From Spirochaetaceae bacterium (GTDB lineage: Bacteria; Spirochaetota; Spirochaetia; WRBN01), in the NCBI GenBank assembly GCA_009784515.1, contig WRBN01000002.1, positions 1 to 48,111 on the forward strand: 48,111 bases of DNA, written 5' to 3'. The position numbers and the translations under genes are program-made. The notes beneath the pieces were generated by a model, which did not search any database, was not told where the DNA came from, and was given only the letters and a program-made list of their open reading frames with translations. This document shows positions 6,243-14,670 of this stretch, one piece after another. Within the stretch, counting starts at the first letter, position 1, and each line of letters starts with the position of its first letter.

Positions 6243-7631
6243 ATGAAAAAACTCACTTTATTCTTTATTATTATCGGCTTAACGGCCTGTACTCGTGAGC
6301 CGCGTACCGTAAGATTAGACGATTTTACCCCGCCGGAGAGTTTTACTCTACAGCAGCCTCCGCCCATAAATGAAGTTAGCTGGAGCGAGCCGCCGGTAAA
6401 TTTAATTAACTGGCAGCTTTCGCATGTTTTTTCTTCGTTAAATGGTGAAGAAAGCGCTTATTTAAAACAAGTGGGTAACCAGCATACCGTTTTTCCTTTT
6501 GTTTGGGATAGGTTTCCTAACATCGACCGCGACCCTACCGAAGACGAAACCGGTATTGTGGTGCCTATTAATAATTACAGAGCTATTTGGTTAGATGCTA
6601 TCTCTTTACCCGGTTATGCGTTACCGGCCATTTTTTTAAAGTTAATCGCCGCTAACGGCCAGCAGCTGGCTTATGTTTACCGTAATATAGATAACGTAGC
6701 GGTAGAGATTTTTGCCCTAGAAAGTTTGGGCGAGATTAACCTATCTATGGTAGCCGGCGAGCTTTTTATCGACCGTGAAGAAACAGTAGCCACCGGGCTG
6801 GAGGTGCATCGTTACGGTTTTAGCGGCAGCAGCTTTCAGTTAAACAGTGTTTTTATTCGTAACGAAAGTACATTGTTAAATAACCCCGAAGCGCGAGCTT
6901 TAAGGGCTTTAGATGTAAGGGCCCAAGAGGCTTTTTTGCACGGCCCGTGGATACGCAGCGAACTAGACAGCGGCTCGTTTTTGGCTACCAACAGCGGACA
7001 GGTGTTGGTACAGTTTAGGCCCGAAAGCCGGGAAATAGTTTTTGGCGAGCACGATATGCTGGAGGTTTTTAACTGGAATTTTTCTACCCGTTTACAAACC
7101 GGTTTATTATTAAGCACCCGCAATAGCCAAATAGATTACATTACCAGTAACATTACCATTGTTTACCACAGCAACAACGAAATTTTGCTGCGTTTTAACG
7201 GCGATTCGCCGTGGCGGGGCACTTACCGCCGTATGACGGCCAGCCAAATGGAAAGCACCTTACCCCGAAGCCGCAGCATAGAGCTTTTCCCTTTACAGCT
7301 AAACGGCAGTTATTTTTCGGCAAGTGGTAGCGAGTGGTATTTTAATGCTACCCGTTTTACCCTTAACGAAGGGGCTAACCAAAGGCAAGGCAACTATGCT
7401 GTTTTTAGGGTAAACAACCAACTAATTTTAACCCTTAACTTTGTTAATAGTCGGGGTATAACTCTTGAGCGGGAGGCTTTTTTAGCCGATTTTAATGAAA
7501 GGCACGAAGGCGGCCGTACCGTACGCAGCTTAACTTTAACCCCCGGCGAGTTATTGGTGTGGGGGATAGAGCCGGCCGGTGTATCGCCGTTGTTTATAGA
7601 ACAAATAGAACTAACGTTAACTAATAATTAA
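6243..7631 (+). CDS. lipoprotein of unknown function
   Basis: 462 residues. A lipoprotein signal peptide ends in LTAC (Cys 16), so it should be acylated and membrane anchored. The mature part is mostly beta strand with many aromatic residues; the C-terminal 110 residues (ELFPLQLNGSYFSASGSEWYF onward, with QGNYAVFRVNNQLILTLNF) look like a small beta-barrel/lipocalin-like domain of the kind seen in treponemal lipoproteins. Shine-Dalgarno AAAAAGGAAATG before ATG 6243. It is third in the exported-protein group after the protease, 64 nt away across a hairpin. No enzyme motif was found. Confidence 0.65.
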   Translation: MKKLTLFFIIIGLTACTREPRTVRLDDFTPPESFTLQQPPPINEVSWSEPPVNLINWQLSHVFSSLNGEESAYLKQVGNQHTVFPFVWDRFPNIDRDPTEDETGIVVPINNYRAIWLDAISLPGYALPAIFLKLIAANGQQLAYVYRNIDNVAVEIFALESLGEINLSMVAGELFIDREETVATGLEVHRYGFSGSSFQLNSVFIRNESTLLNNPEARALRALDVRAQEAFLHGPWIRSELDSGSFLATNSGQVLVQFRPESREIVFGEHDMLEVFNWNFSTRLQTGLLLSTRNSQIDYITSNITIVYHSNNEILLRFNGDSPWRGTYRRMTASQMESTLPRSRSIELFPLQLNGSYFSASGSEWYFNATRFTLNEGANQRQGNYAVFRVNNQLILTLNFVNSRGITLEREAFLADFNERHEGGRTVRSLTLTPGELLVWGIEPAGVSPLFIEQIELTLTNN

Positions 7632-7679
7632 GAAGTAAGAATTAAGAAATAAAAACTAAAAAATGTTTACTTCTTAATT
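7626..7679. repeat. AT-rich dispersed hairpin, copy 1
   Basis: AATTAAGAAGTAA (7626-7638) has its perfect complement at 7667-7679 and overlaps the lipoprotein stop codon; T-rich sequence follows. The same arm recurs at 24589-24634 in another intergenic gap. It may serve as terminator. Confidence 0.6.
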
Positions 7680-7706
7680 TTTAATTTTTAATTTTCGGAG
7701 AATATT

Positions 7707-9935
7707 ATGTTATCTGCCAGCGCAATGAAGCAAGGGCGTAAGTTTTTTAATTTGTATCAGGTTATTACCTGCTTTTCTTTCCCGCTGGTAAATGGTACCA
7801 TCATTACCTTATATGCCATACGCATAGGGGCTTCGGCTTCGTTAATCGGTATTTTATCGTCGTTTAATTTTATTGCTTTTTTGATAGTGCCTTTAGGTAA
7901 AATGCTGCAAGAGCGCATTGGGGCGGCTAAAGCTTTAGCTTGGGGGCAGGTGCTTAGGTACGTAGCTATTTCGCCGTTATTGTTTTTACCCATCTTTTAT
8001 GGGGTGGGTAATTTGGAGTTGGCCTACCTTATCTTAATAATTGCCATCTTTGGGTTTAATTTTTTTAGAGGTATTTCACTGATTGGCCTTAACCCGGTGA
8101 TAGATAGCCTTGTGCCCGGTAAGCAGCTTAGCCGCTATTTAATGGTGCTGGCTATGCTTAATTTTATCTTTACGCCGCTGGCCTTAATTTTGTTGGTGGT
8201 AGGGCTGCATGTTTTTAATGCCAGTATTTTAAGTTATAACCTTTTTATTATTTTGGGGATAGCTACCGGTTTTTGGTCGGCTTATTATCTATTTAAAGTT
8301 CCCAGCAGCCAGCGACAAGTTGAAAAAACCTCTTTATTACAAAGTTTTAAAACGGCTTGGGGGCGGTGGTCTTTCAAACGTTTTATCGTTAGTTATTTTG
8401 TTTTATCATTTTTTTTAGGGTTAAGCCGCCCTTACATTGCCGTTTACACGCGGCAAATTTATAACCAAAGCGATAGTATGACCATTTTACTTACCACCAT
8501 CGGTACGTTAGGCTCGCTTATGATGGCCCTTTTTAGCCGTACTATCGTTAATTTAGTGGGCAGTAAAACTTTGTATATCTTTTTTATGACGGTGGCTACT
8601 CTTAGTTTATTGCCTGCCATTATAACCCCCGCTTTAGTGGGCGGAGCGCTTTTTACCTTTTTGGCTATCTTTCATTTTACTTCTACCTTTGGTATGCAAG
8701 GGGTGGAATCTAACTCGCAAACTTACCTTTTTACCGTTATCCGCAAAGAAGAAGTAGGCTCTCTCGCTATTATTTGGTATATGGTTTTTGGTGTGGCCGG
8801 TGCTATAGGCTCTACACTGGGCGGTTATTTAATCGATTTATTCCCTGTACTTTTTAATGTAAATCTGCAAACTGCTTTTCAGTTATTATTTAGTATTGCT
8901 TTAATTGGTTATGTTGTTACCTTAATTTTTTTAACCCGCCTGCAAAATAGCAGTAAGCATTCGGTGAGCGATGGACTGGGGTTTATTTTAAACTTTAAAG
9001 ATATTAAAGCTATTTCGCTGGCTAACCAGCTGGAAAATAGTTTAAAGCCCGATGACCAAATAAGATTGTTACAGCAAATTGCTCATTCCCAATCCGATGC
9101 CCCTACCGAACTGCTTACCGAAACGTTATATTCGCCTAAAATGTCTATCCGCCGGCAAGCTCTTTTTACCTTAGAGAGTATCCCGCCCACTAAAGACAGC
9201 GAACTGGCGGCGGCCTTAATAACACAGCTTAACGAGCGCACGCATACCACAGCTTATATGGCGGCGCGCTTACTTGGCAGCCGTAAAGTAGAAAGCGCCA
9301 TTCCTTACCTTAGGCGTGCTTTAACGGTAGGCGATAACTTTTTACTGCAAGGCGAGGCCATACGTGCGCTGGCCAGCCTTAACGATAAAGCCAGTATCCC
9401 CGATATTTATAGTTTTATTTTACCGCAAAAAAATATTTTTATTACCATTCAGGCCATTAATGCGCTGGAAATTTTACTGGAGCCCGAAGCGGTAACGATG
9501 CTTTTTAAGCCTTTTAAATGGCCGCGTTTGTTTTCGGACAGTGTAGGCAGCGAAGCCATTTTAGCTATAACCGGTCTGCTTGGCCTTAACGATTGGTTTT
9601 ACCCTATTTATGTTAGTTACACACGTAACCCAAACGATGGCTACGAGCTTTTATACGACCTGTACAGCAGTAACAAACGTAAATATGGCGCTAACCAAAA
9701 GCTAGAAGAACTGCTTTTAAGGCCATCGTTAATTATTTTTCGGCGTATGGCCGGCGAGCTTAGCACCGAACAGCCTTTTAAATTTACTGCCAGCGAGATA
9801 GTACAAAGGCAGCTAACAACGGCCTGCGCTAACCCGGTGGTTATCCGCTATGCTAAGGTGCGCTTTTTATTTACCGCCCTTTTTGTGGCCAGTCATATTA
9901 GGGTAGAGACAAAGAGGAAGGTTAATAGAAAATGA
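7707..9935 (+). CDS. MFS transporter fused to HEAT-like repeats
   Basis: 742 residues. The first about 415 form 10-12 hydrophobic segments in MFS order (VITCFSFPLVNGTIITLYAI; IGASASLIGILSSFNFIAFL then a loop with QERIGAAKA; a later half starting near FIVSYFVLSFFLGLSRPYIA). The rest is soluble: residues about 440-740 are short helical pairs typical of HEAT/PBS-lyase-like repeats (KMSIRRQALFTLESI, TTAYMAARLLGSRKVESAIPYLRRAL, LLQGEAIRALASLNDKASIPDIY). Substrate unknown; the repeats probably form a cytoplasmic docking or regulatory arm. Start ATG 7707 follows CGGAG by 7 nt. A MFS-HEAT fusion is twice the size of an ordinary MFS protein. Confidence 0.75.
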   Translation: MLSASAMKQGRKFFNLYQVITCFSFPLVNGTIITLYAIRIGASASLIGILSSFNFIAFLIVPLGKMLQERIGAAKALAWGQVLRYVAISPLLFLPIFYGVGNLELAYLILIIAIFGFNFFRGISLIGLNPVIDSLVPGKQLSRYLMVLAMLNFIFTPLALILLVVGLHVFNASILSYNLFIILGIATGFWSAYYLFKVPSSQRQVEKTSLLQSFKTAWGRWSFKRFIVSYFVLSFFLGLSRPYIAVYTRQIYNQSDSMTILLTTIGTLGSLMMALFSRTIVNLVGSKTLYIFFMTVATLSLLPAIITPALVGGALFTFLAIFHFTSTFGMQGVESNSQTYLFTVIRKEEVGSLAIIWYMVFGVAGAIGSTLGGYLIDLFPVLFNVNLQTAFQLLFSIALIGYVVTLIFLTRLQNSSKHSVSDGLGFILNFKDIKAISLANQLENSLKPDDQIRLLQQIAHSQSDAPTELLTETLYSPKMSIRRQALFTLESIPPTKDSELAAALITQLNERTHTTAYMAARLLGSRKVESAIPYLRRALTVGDNFLLQGEAIRALASLNDKASIPDIYSFILPQKNIFITIQAINALEILLEPEAVTMLFKPFKWPRLFSDSVGSEAILAITGLLGLNDWFYPIYVSYTRNPNDGYELLYDLYSSNKRKYGANQKLEELLLRPSLIIFRRMAGELSTEQPFKFTASEIVQRQLTTACANPVVIRYAKVRFLFTALFVASHIRVETKRKVNRK

Positions 9936-9942
9936 AAAAAAT

Positions 9943-10002
9943 AATATACAAATTTGTACTTTTATGATAAAGTGTAAAAACGGGTAGTCGTCTTTGTATA
10001 TT
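9943..10002. repeat. operator-like palindrome and inverted repeat before the low-GC gene pair
   Basis: TACAAATTTGTA (9947-9958) is a perfect 12-bp palindrome. Overlapping it, AATATACAAA (9943-9952) has its complement at 9993-10002. It could bind a dimeric regulator of the gene at 10078. Confidence 0.4.
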
Positions 10003-10077
10003 AGCCTGTTTTATATGTTAATTATTTTATAATTACAGTATAAGCAATTAAGAGCTGCTATAAAGGAAATAAAAAAT

Positions 10078-10794
10078 ATGAACACACAAAATAATAAAGA
10101 TGATGATTTAAATAAGTGGATTGGCGGCGGGGTTATTCGCAAAGGCCGTAAAGAAGATAACTTTATTGTTAAACAAAATAGTAAAGGTATTTTTATCTTT
10201 CAATCGTGTAACTATAATATTTTTGCAGCTGACCGCAAACAGTGGGTTGCCTACATAATTTATACTATGCGGTTACTAAAGGCTTTTAATAACCCTTTAT
10301 ACCTTTGGTATAATAAATTGCCGAAAGATGTAAGAAAGGCTTATATCAATATCTTTAATAATTTTACCTATTATGAGGCTAAAAACTCTGAGGCTTTTAA
10401 AGCGCAACTCTCTAATGCTTTTAGTGAAGTAGTTTTACGCTTGAAAATAAAAATAATAATGAATTACATAAATAATCCACCATATTGGGCAAGAATATTG
10501 TTTGGAAAAGTATTAATAAGTACGGGAAAAGATTTAAGTAAAAAACTAGATAGCTTATTAGAGCAACTTATAACGGATGATAATGCTAATTTAGCTGATT
10601 ATAGAGAGAAAATAGACATAGCGATAATGGAAGCGGCAGATGAGGCTAAAAAAGAAATAGAAGAACGCAGACGACTAGAACTTAATAAAAAATTTATATC
10701 TAATATTAATGTACCAAAAAGTTCAGATGTTTATAGTATTTATGATGCTACGGAAAGGATTATTGATGTGGGTAAAAAACCTTTATTTGCTTAA
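10078..10794 (+). CDS. unknown protein, low-GC island gene 1
   Basis: 238 residues, not recognised. Start ATG 10078 with AAAGGAAA 8-9 nt before it. No signal peptide. It begins hydrophilic (MNTQNNKDDDLNKW), then a Gly-rich, strand-like part (GGGVIRKGRKEDNFIVKQ...IFIFQS), amphipathic helices around 60-150 (WVAYIIYTMRLLKAF; MNYINNPPYWARILFGKVLI) and a charged coiled-coil-like C-terminus (EAADEAKKEIEERRRLELNKKF). Codon use is clearly more AT-rich (ATA, AGA, AAA) than in the flanking genes, which suggests recent transfer. The next gene overlaps it in the +1-shifted frame. An effector/immunity or phage-type pair is possible but unproven. Confidence 0.6.
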   Translation: MNTQNNKDDDLNKWIGGGVIRKGRKEDNFIVKQNSKGIFIFQSCNYNIFAADRKQWVAYIIYTMRLLKAFNNPLYLWYNKLPKDVRKAYINIFNNFTYYEAKNSEAFKAQLSNAFSEVVLRLKIKIIMNYINNPPYWARILFGKVLISTGKDLSKKLDSLLEQLITDDNANLADYREKIDIAIMEAADEAKKEIEERRRLELNKKFISNINVPKSSDVYSIYDATERIIDVGKKPLFA

Positions 10795-11137
10795 TAGTAA
10801 TGAGAAAATTGATATAGACAATTTAACGAATAGTTATGCTTTTACAGATTGGAAATTTGATACTGTTGAGGGGAAGGGTTGTCTAACAAGAGGTAGGGGC
10901 TGTGTCTCTGAAAGTAAAGTATTAGCAGACTGTAGAACAGCTGATTATAAATGTGTAATTATTGATGGTTTAAGGGTTTTAAGCCCTAAAACATGGGCAG
11001 GAACTAAGCGGTTTTGTCTATTTAATTTATATAGGCCAGTTTATGATAACGGCTCTATAGCTGTTACTGATTTTTATGCAAGGTTTAAAAAATTAAGTAC
11101 TATCCAAAGAGCGCAAATTGAAAATGCCATGTATTAA
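10766..11137 (+). CDS. unknown protein, low-GC island gene 2, or frameshifted end of gene 1
   Basis: 123 residues from ATG 10766, which has AAAGGA about 8 nt before it; the frame is open further upstream to 10709 but within gene 1. It overlaps gene 1 by 29 nt. Six Cys occur, four of them in a mid-part (KGCLTRGRGCVSESKVLADC...YKC), plus FYARFKKLSTIQRAQIENAMY at the end. Low-GC like gene 1. An A6 run (10774-10779) lies just where the frames cross, so a one-base change or programmed slip would fuse both into about 350 residues. Two overlapping genes is my first choice because of the Shine-Dalgarno; a broken single gene is the alternative. Confidence 0.5.
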   Translation: MWVKNLYLLNSNEKIDIDNLTNSYAFTDWKFDTVEGKGCLTRGRGCVSESKVLADCRTADYKCVIIDGLRVLSPKTWAGTKRFCLFNLYRPVYDNGSIAVTDFYARFKKLSTIQRAQIENAMY

Positions 11138-11142
11138 CTAGA

Positions 11143-11188
11143 GAACAAGGGAAAGAAAAAATTTTCAGCTATTATCTATTCCTTGTTC
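11143..11188. terminator. hairpin between convergent genes
   Basis: GAACAAGG (11143-11150) pairs with CCTTGTTC (11181-11188), with further partial pairing outside; A- and T-rich flanks. It lies between the low-GC pair and the NIF3 gene, which converge, and could end both. Confidence 0.4.
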
Positions 11189-11199
11189 CCTGTTACTTA

Positions 11200-12174
11200 T
11201 TAAAGTCTGCTGTGCTGTAAAAAGCCCGCTACCGGCAATACCGTAAAGTTTTGTTTGGTGCGTCTTTGTATTTCATCAAATAAAAGATTAAGCCCTAAGC
11301 TATCGCTGGCCATGTGGCCCACCATTACTACGTTAAGGTTTTGCTTTTCGCATTCTTCGCGGTGGTTATCGGGCAAGTGCATTACAATTAAGGTGCTGTA
11401 ACCGGCACGTACTAAGTTTTCGTAAGTTTTTATGCTGCCTGTCGTGCCGCCGGCCATCTGCACAATAATTTTGCCGGCCCGGTTATCTTTAGCGCCGGCA
11501 TAAATAGCCGCCGGCGCATTATTACAGGCCGCCTGTTGGTATTCGGGAATATTATAAATATCTTCCATAATATCACTTAGGTAATAATATTTATCTTCTT
11601 GGTTACGGTAACGGTTGTTAAGGTAGTTTTCTACCATTAAATCGGCCGGAGTATGGATACACCCAAAAGAGATATTAAGCAGCTTGCTAAAACTGTCGGC
11701 ACGGGTATGGTTACCGGGGTGGATACGGCGGTCTAGCTCGGCGACCCACTTTTTCATCGGTATTTCGGCTTGGCTGATGGGTACGCCTAATTGCTCTAAA
11801 AAGTCGTTTTGGCTGCTCATAACACCGGTTACACCGGGCCGGCTTTTCCCGGATGGGTGGTGGGTAAGTACTAAATCGATGGCTTTGCCGCGCTCGTTTA
11901 GCTGGTCGGCCAGTAAAAGCTCCGGCCCTTCACAATCGATACCTACCATAAGTTGTTTAATTTCTTTACCGCTGTCGTTAATAATGCGGCTATCGCTGTA
12001 GGGGTGCACTAAACGGTCTTTGTCAAAGCGTTCCTTTTCGGCTTCGGTTTTAAGGGCATCGTAATCTTTTTGGGCCTTTTCGCGTAGTTTAGCGATGGCG
12101 GCTTTATCGCGCGGGTCGTTATCGATGGCTATCTCGATAGCGGTATCAAAAAATTGTTTAAAAGTTAAAGGCAT
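11200..12174 (-). CDS. NIF3-family metal-binding hydrolase-like protein
   Basis: 324 residues. The NIF3/DUF34 fold is shown by VGIDCEGPELLLADQL (77-92), DLVLTHHPSG (100-109, metal-binding His 105/106) and the C-terminal VVMVGHMASDSLGLNLLFDEI, the counterpart of the conserved GHxxSE metal site. An N-terminal extension of about 70 charged residues precedes the fold, and the insertion between 120 and 230 is longer than in the 250-residue bacterial members. NIF3 proteins are binuclear metal proteins, sometimes annotated as GTP cyclohydrolase type 2; their reaction is not settled. Good Shine-Dalgarno (GAGAGGAGA) 9 nt before ATG 12174. It stands alone between a convergent pair and cdd. Confidence 0.85.
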   Translation of the reverse strand: MPLTFKQFFDTAIEIAIDNDPRDKAAIAKLREKAQKDYDALKTEAEKERFDKDRLVHPYSDSRIINDSGKEIKQLMVGIDCEGPELLLADQLNERGKAIDLVLTHHPSGKSRPGVTGVMSSQNDFLEQLGVPISQAEIPMKKWVAELDRRIHPGNHTRADSFSKLLNISFGCIHTPADLMVENYLNNRYRNQEDKYYYLSDIMEDIYNIPEYQQAACNNAPAAIYAGAKDNRAGKIIVQMAGGTTGSIKTYENLVRAGYSTLIVMHLPDNHREECEKQNLNVVMVGHMASDSLGLNLLFDEIQRRTKQNFTVLPVAGFLQHSRL

Positions 12175-12262
12175 AAATCGGTCTCCTCTCTAATTATAAT
12201 TATTAATTATAGCACGACTATTTAAGGCTAGCAAGGCTAATGAGTCGTTTTTAAAATAATTA

Positions 12263-12664
12263 TTACTCATTAATTTTAAATGGCTTAGGAAAAAGCTGGC
12301 TAAAAGCTACTTTAGTAAATTGTCCTTGCTTATTACCTAGATAAAAAGGAAAATCTTCGCCTACAAATTCGCTAAGAACTTGGCGGCAAGCCCCACAGGG
12401 GAGCAGATAATCGGCGGCGTTAGGCGAATAAATAGCAATGGCTTTAAAGCTCCGCTTGCCTAAAGCAACGGCAGTAAATAAAGCCGTACGTTCGGCACAA
12501 TTACTTAAGCCGTAAGAAGAATTTTCGACGTTACAGCCGCTGATAATTTCGTCTTTATCATCATCGCCGCAAAGTAAAGCGACCCCTACAGCAAAACCGG
12601 AGTAGGGCACATAAGCCCGAGTGGCTGCCTTAGTAGCGGCATCTTGTAAAATATTAATATCCAT
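12263..12664 (-). CDS. cdd: cytidine deaminase
   Basis: 133 residues, the normal length of the homotetrameric class. Zinc site: C56-A-E58 in SNCAERTALF (E58 = proton shuttle) and P-C90-G-A-C93 in LLPCGACRQVLSEF. Substrate-binding features are also seen: YVPYSGFAVGVAL (19-30) and SGCNVENSSYG (42-52). It converts cytidine/deoxycytidine to uridine/deoxyuridine for pyrimidine salvage. Shine-Dalgarno GGGAGG before ATG 12664. It follows the NIF3 gene on the same strand at 88 nt but probably has its own start. Confidence 0.95.
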   Translation of the reverse strand: MDINILQDAATKAATRAYVPYSGFAVGVALLCGDDDKDEIISGCNVENSSYGLSNCAERTALFTAVALGKRSFKAIAIYSPNAADYLLPCGACRQVLSEFVGEDFPFYLGNKQGQFTKVAFSQLFPKPFKINE

Positions 12665-12706
12665 TTAATCCTCCCTTTATATTACAAAGTATTACTTTAC
12701 TCTCTA

Positions 12707-12751
12707 AAGGCGGTAAGCCGCCTTGATTTTTTTACTATTTATCTTTATTAT
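12707..12751 (+). promoter_or_regulatory. hairpin abutting a promoter of the beta-propeller gene
   Basis: AAGGCGG-TAAG-CCGCCTT (12707-12724) forms a tight hairpin followed by GATTTTTTT, like a terminator. Its last TT is also the start of TTGATT (12723-12728), which with a 17-nt spacer and TATTAT (12746-12751) makes a promoter. The -10 ends 9 nt before ATG 12761, so the leader is 0-3 nt and lacks a Shine-Dalgarno. Confidence 0.55.
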
Positions 12752-12760
12752 ATCAAGCGT

Positions 12761-13825
12761 ATGAAAAAGCGTATCATATTTTTGGCGATTTTGGCTATAC
12801 TGCTGCATTTTTTTGTTTTTCCCCTGCCTTTACAGCGTGAGCATTATTTTAGGGCCGATAGTGCGCTTAACCTTAACGAAGTTGATACCCATTTAACATC
12901 TACTAATGCCGATAATTTAGTTATCCCCTTTAAAACCTCGCATTTTTTTGGTTATTTAAATCAAAATTTTCAGCCGCAATTAGTTATAAACACCACCGGC
13001 CGGGCTGCCAGTTCGGGCGATTTTTTTATTTTATTTGATGAAGATACCGCCAGTCCTCTTACCTTAACTACAGCGTCCGGCTTAGTTATTAACGAAATTA
13101 ACGCCAGCGGTGTGCCGTTTATTTTTGGCCGTAACCTTATTTTTGTTGATGATAACGGTACTATTAGCAGTTACTCTACCACCGGGCAGCCATTATGGAG
13201 CTTTGATACAAATTCGCACGTTACGGCTATTGCCTTAGCGGCGGGCATAACTATGGTTGGCCTATTAAATGAAAATATTTTGTTTATCGATGGCAATGGG
13301 CAGCTTATATCGCAGTATCGGCCCGGCGGCAGCCGTTACGGCCTGATTTTGGCGGCGGCTTTATCGCCCGATGGCTCGCATGCGGCGGTTATCAGCGGCC
13401 TTTACCCGCAGCGGTTTATCTTATTTAGGCGCGGGATTAACGATTACACCCCCATTTTTCATACCGAATTAGCCGGTTCGGCCCGTTTTCCTTTACGCAT
13501 AAATTTTAGAGACAATAATTTTGTTAGTTATGAAGAATTAGGATTTTTGCATACCTATAATCTTAATCGCCGCAGCTTAAGTACGGTGGCCCATACAGGG
13601 CGTTTACGCGCTATGACTATGCATAGTTTTGAGCGCTTTCAGGCTGTCCTTAGTAACCAAGATGACGAGTGGCAGCTGCAAATTTTTGCCTTAAATAGTC
13701 CGCGTTTTATTTTAAATAACCGCTTTATCGCCGTCAATGCTAATTTAATTACTATTAACACTAATCGTTTAGTGTTGGTGGCCGGTGATACCTTACACTT
13801 AATAACTTACCAAGAGGCTTATTAA
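12761..13825 (+). CDS. membrane-anchored beta-propeller (WD40/PQQ-like) protein
   Basis: 354 residues. An N-terminal hydrophobic segment (4-22) is a signal anchor or uncleaved signal peptide. The rest repeats a blade pattern of strand-turn-strand with D-G/N-G turns: IFVDDNGTISSYSTTGQPLWSFDTN, ILFIDGNGQLISQYRPGG, AAALSPDGSHAAVISG, FLHTYNLNRRSLSTVAHTG. This is a 5-7-bladed propeller exposed outside the inner membrane, probably a scaffold. The next gene, a degenerate M23 protein, starts 3 nt later and is surely co-expressed, so the two may act on the cell wall or division. The gene has almost no leader. Not an enzyme as far as seen. Confidence 0.7.
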   Translation: MKKRIIFLAILAILLHFFVFPLPLQREHYFRADSALNLNEVDTHLTSTNADNLVIPFKTSHFFGYLNQNFQPQLVINTTGRAASSGDFFILFDEDTASPLTLTTASGLVINEINASGVPFIFGRNLIFVDDNGTISSYSTTGQPLWSFDTNSHVTAIALAAGITMVGLLNENILFIDGNGQLISQYRPGGSRYGLILAAALSPDGSHAAVISGLYPQRFILFRRGINDYTPIFHTELAGSARFPLRINFRDNNFVSYEELGFLHTYNLNRRSLSTVAHTGRLRAMTMHSFERFQAVLSNQDDEWQLQIFALNSPRFILNNRFIAVNANLITINTNRLVLVAGDTLHLITYQEAY

Positions 13826-13827
13826 AA

Positions 13828-14670
13828 TTGAAAAAATATTTATTTATAATTTTGATATTATCGGTTAATTTAGTGGTAGCTTATCAATGGCCTAGTACTG
13901 GCGGCGAAATTTCTTCTTTGTTTGGCAGCTTTAGGCAGGGGGTTGTGGCCAAGAGGATAACCATTAGCAGTCAAGAGCCACTAACTATTAACCCTATCGA
14001 AGACGGCAGTTTACTTTTTGTGCAAACGGCTGATGATGCTATTATGCCGGTAAGGGCCGGTAGCACAGTTATCATTCAAAATAATAACCAAATCCGCTCT
14101 ATCTATTCTCATTTAAATAATGTTAATATTATTAACAACATTAATGTAAGCGATACCTTTGCTGCGGCCGCTGCCGGTGATAATGGTTACTCTTTTAACC
14201 TTGCTTTATACGATAATGCTCTTAATCAGTTTGTTAATCCTTTACTATTTTTGCCTTTACCCGGCCAATTAAATATTAGGCCTACTATTCATAATGTTTC
14301 GTTTTTAAGCGCTAATGGCAATTTAATTACAGCTACTAATAATATGCAGCTAAGCAGCGGGCACTATCAGGTATTAATTAATGCCACACAGCCCAGTACT
14401 TTGGGCCGCTATAGCTTAATAGCCTACAGTTTCAATCTAGAATTTATGGGGAATATAGTCAACCGTTTTGCCTTTAATGCTTTTAGTACCGGTGAAGGTA
14501 TGGCTACTTTGCACTCTACTAATTTAACCGGCCAAAGCCTTTATGCCGACAATGGTATGCTTATTTTAGGCAGCCTTAACCTTGCGCCGGGCCAATTTTT
14601 TATTACGGTACGGGCGGCGAATATTTTTGGGAATGAGCACGAACAAACTTTATTAGTGATAGTTAATTAA
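13828..14670 (+). CDS. degenerate M23 (LytM-like) exported protein
   Basis: 280 residues from TTG 13828. Signal peptide MKKYLFIILILSVNLVVAYQ. Residues 20-150 follow the order of an M23 endopeptidase domain: QWPSTGGEISSLFGSFRQG (cf. P-x-G-x-I-S-S-x-F-G-x-R), GSLLFVQTADDAIMPVRAGSTVIIQNNNQIRSIYSHLNNV (cf. GxVxxVxxxxxxGNxVxIxHxxGxxSxYxHL). The zinc ligands HxxxD and HxH are missing except for the single His in YSHL, so it is probably not a peptidase but a binding or activator protein, as known for EnvC/NlpD-type degenerate LytM. The C-terminal half (165-280) is Ig-like. It is coupled to the propeller gene and overlaps the convergent PHP gene by 18 nt. Confidence 0.65.
   Translation: MKKYLFIILILSVNLVVAYQWPSTGGEISSLFGSFRQGVVAKRITISSQEPLTINPIEDGSLLFVQTADDAIMPVRAGSTVIIQNNNQIRSIYSHLNNVNIINNINVSDTFAAAAAGDNGYSFNLALYDNALNQFVNPLLFLPLPGQLNIRPTIHNVSFLSANGNLITATNNMQLSSGHYQVLINATQPSTLGRYSLIAYSFNLEFMGNIVNRFAFNAFSTGEGMATLHSTNLTGQSLYADNGMLILGSLNLAPGQFFITVRAANIFGNEHEQTLLVIVN

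Noticed and set aside
9961-10077. Promoter for the low-GC pair (TATAAT at 10028-10033)
   Set aside because: No acceptable -35 box at 16-18 nt; left unannotated.
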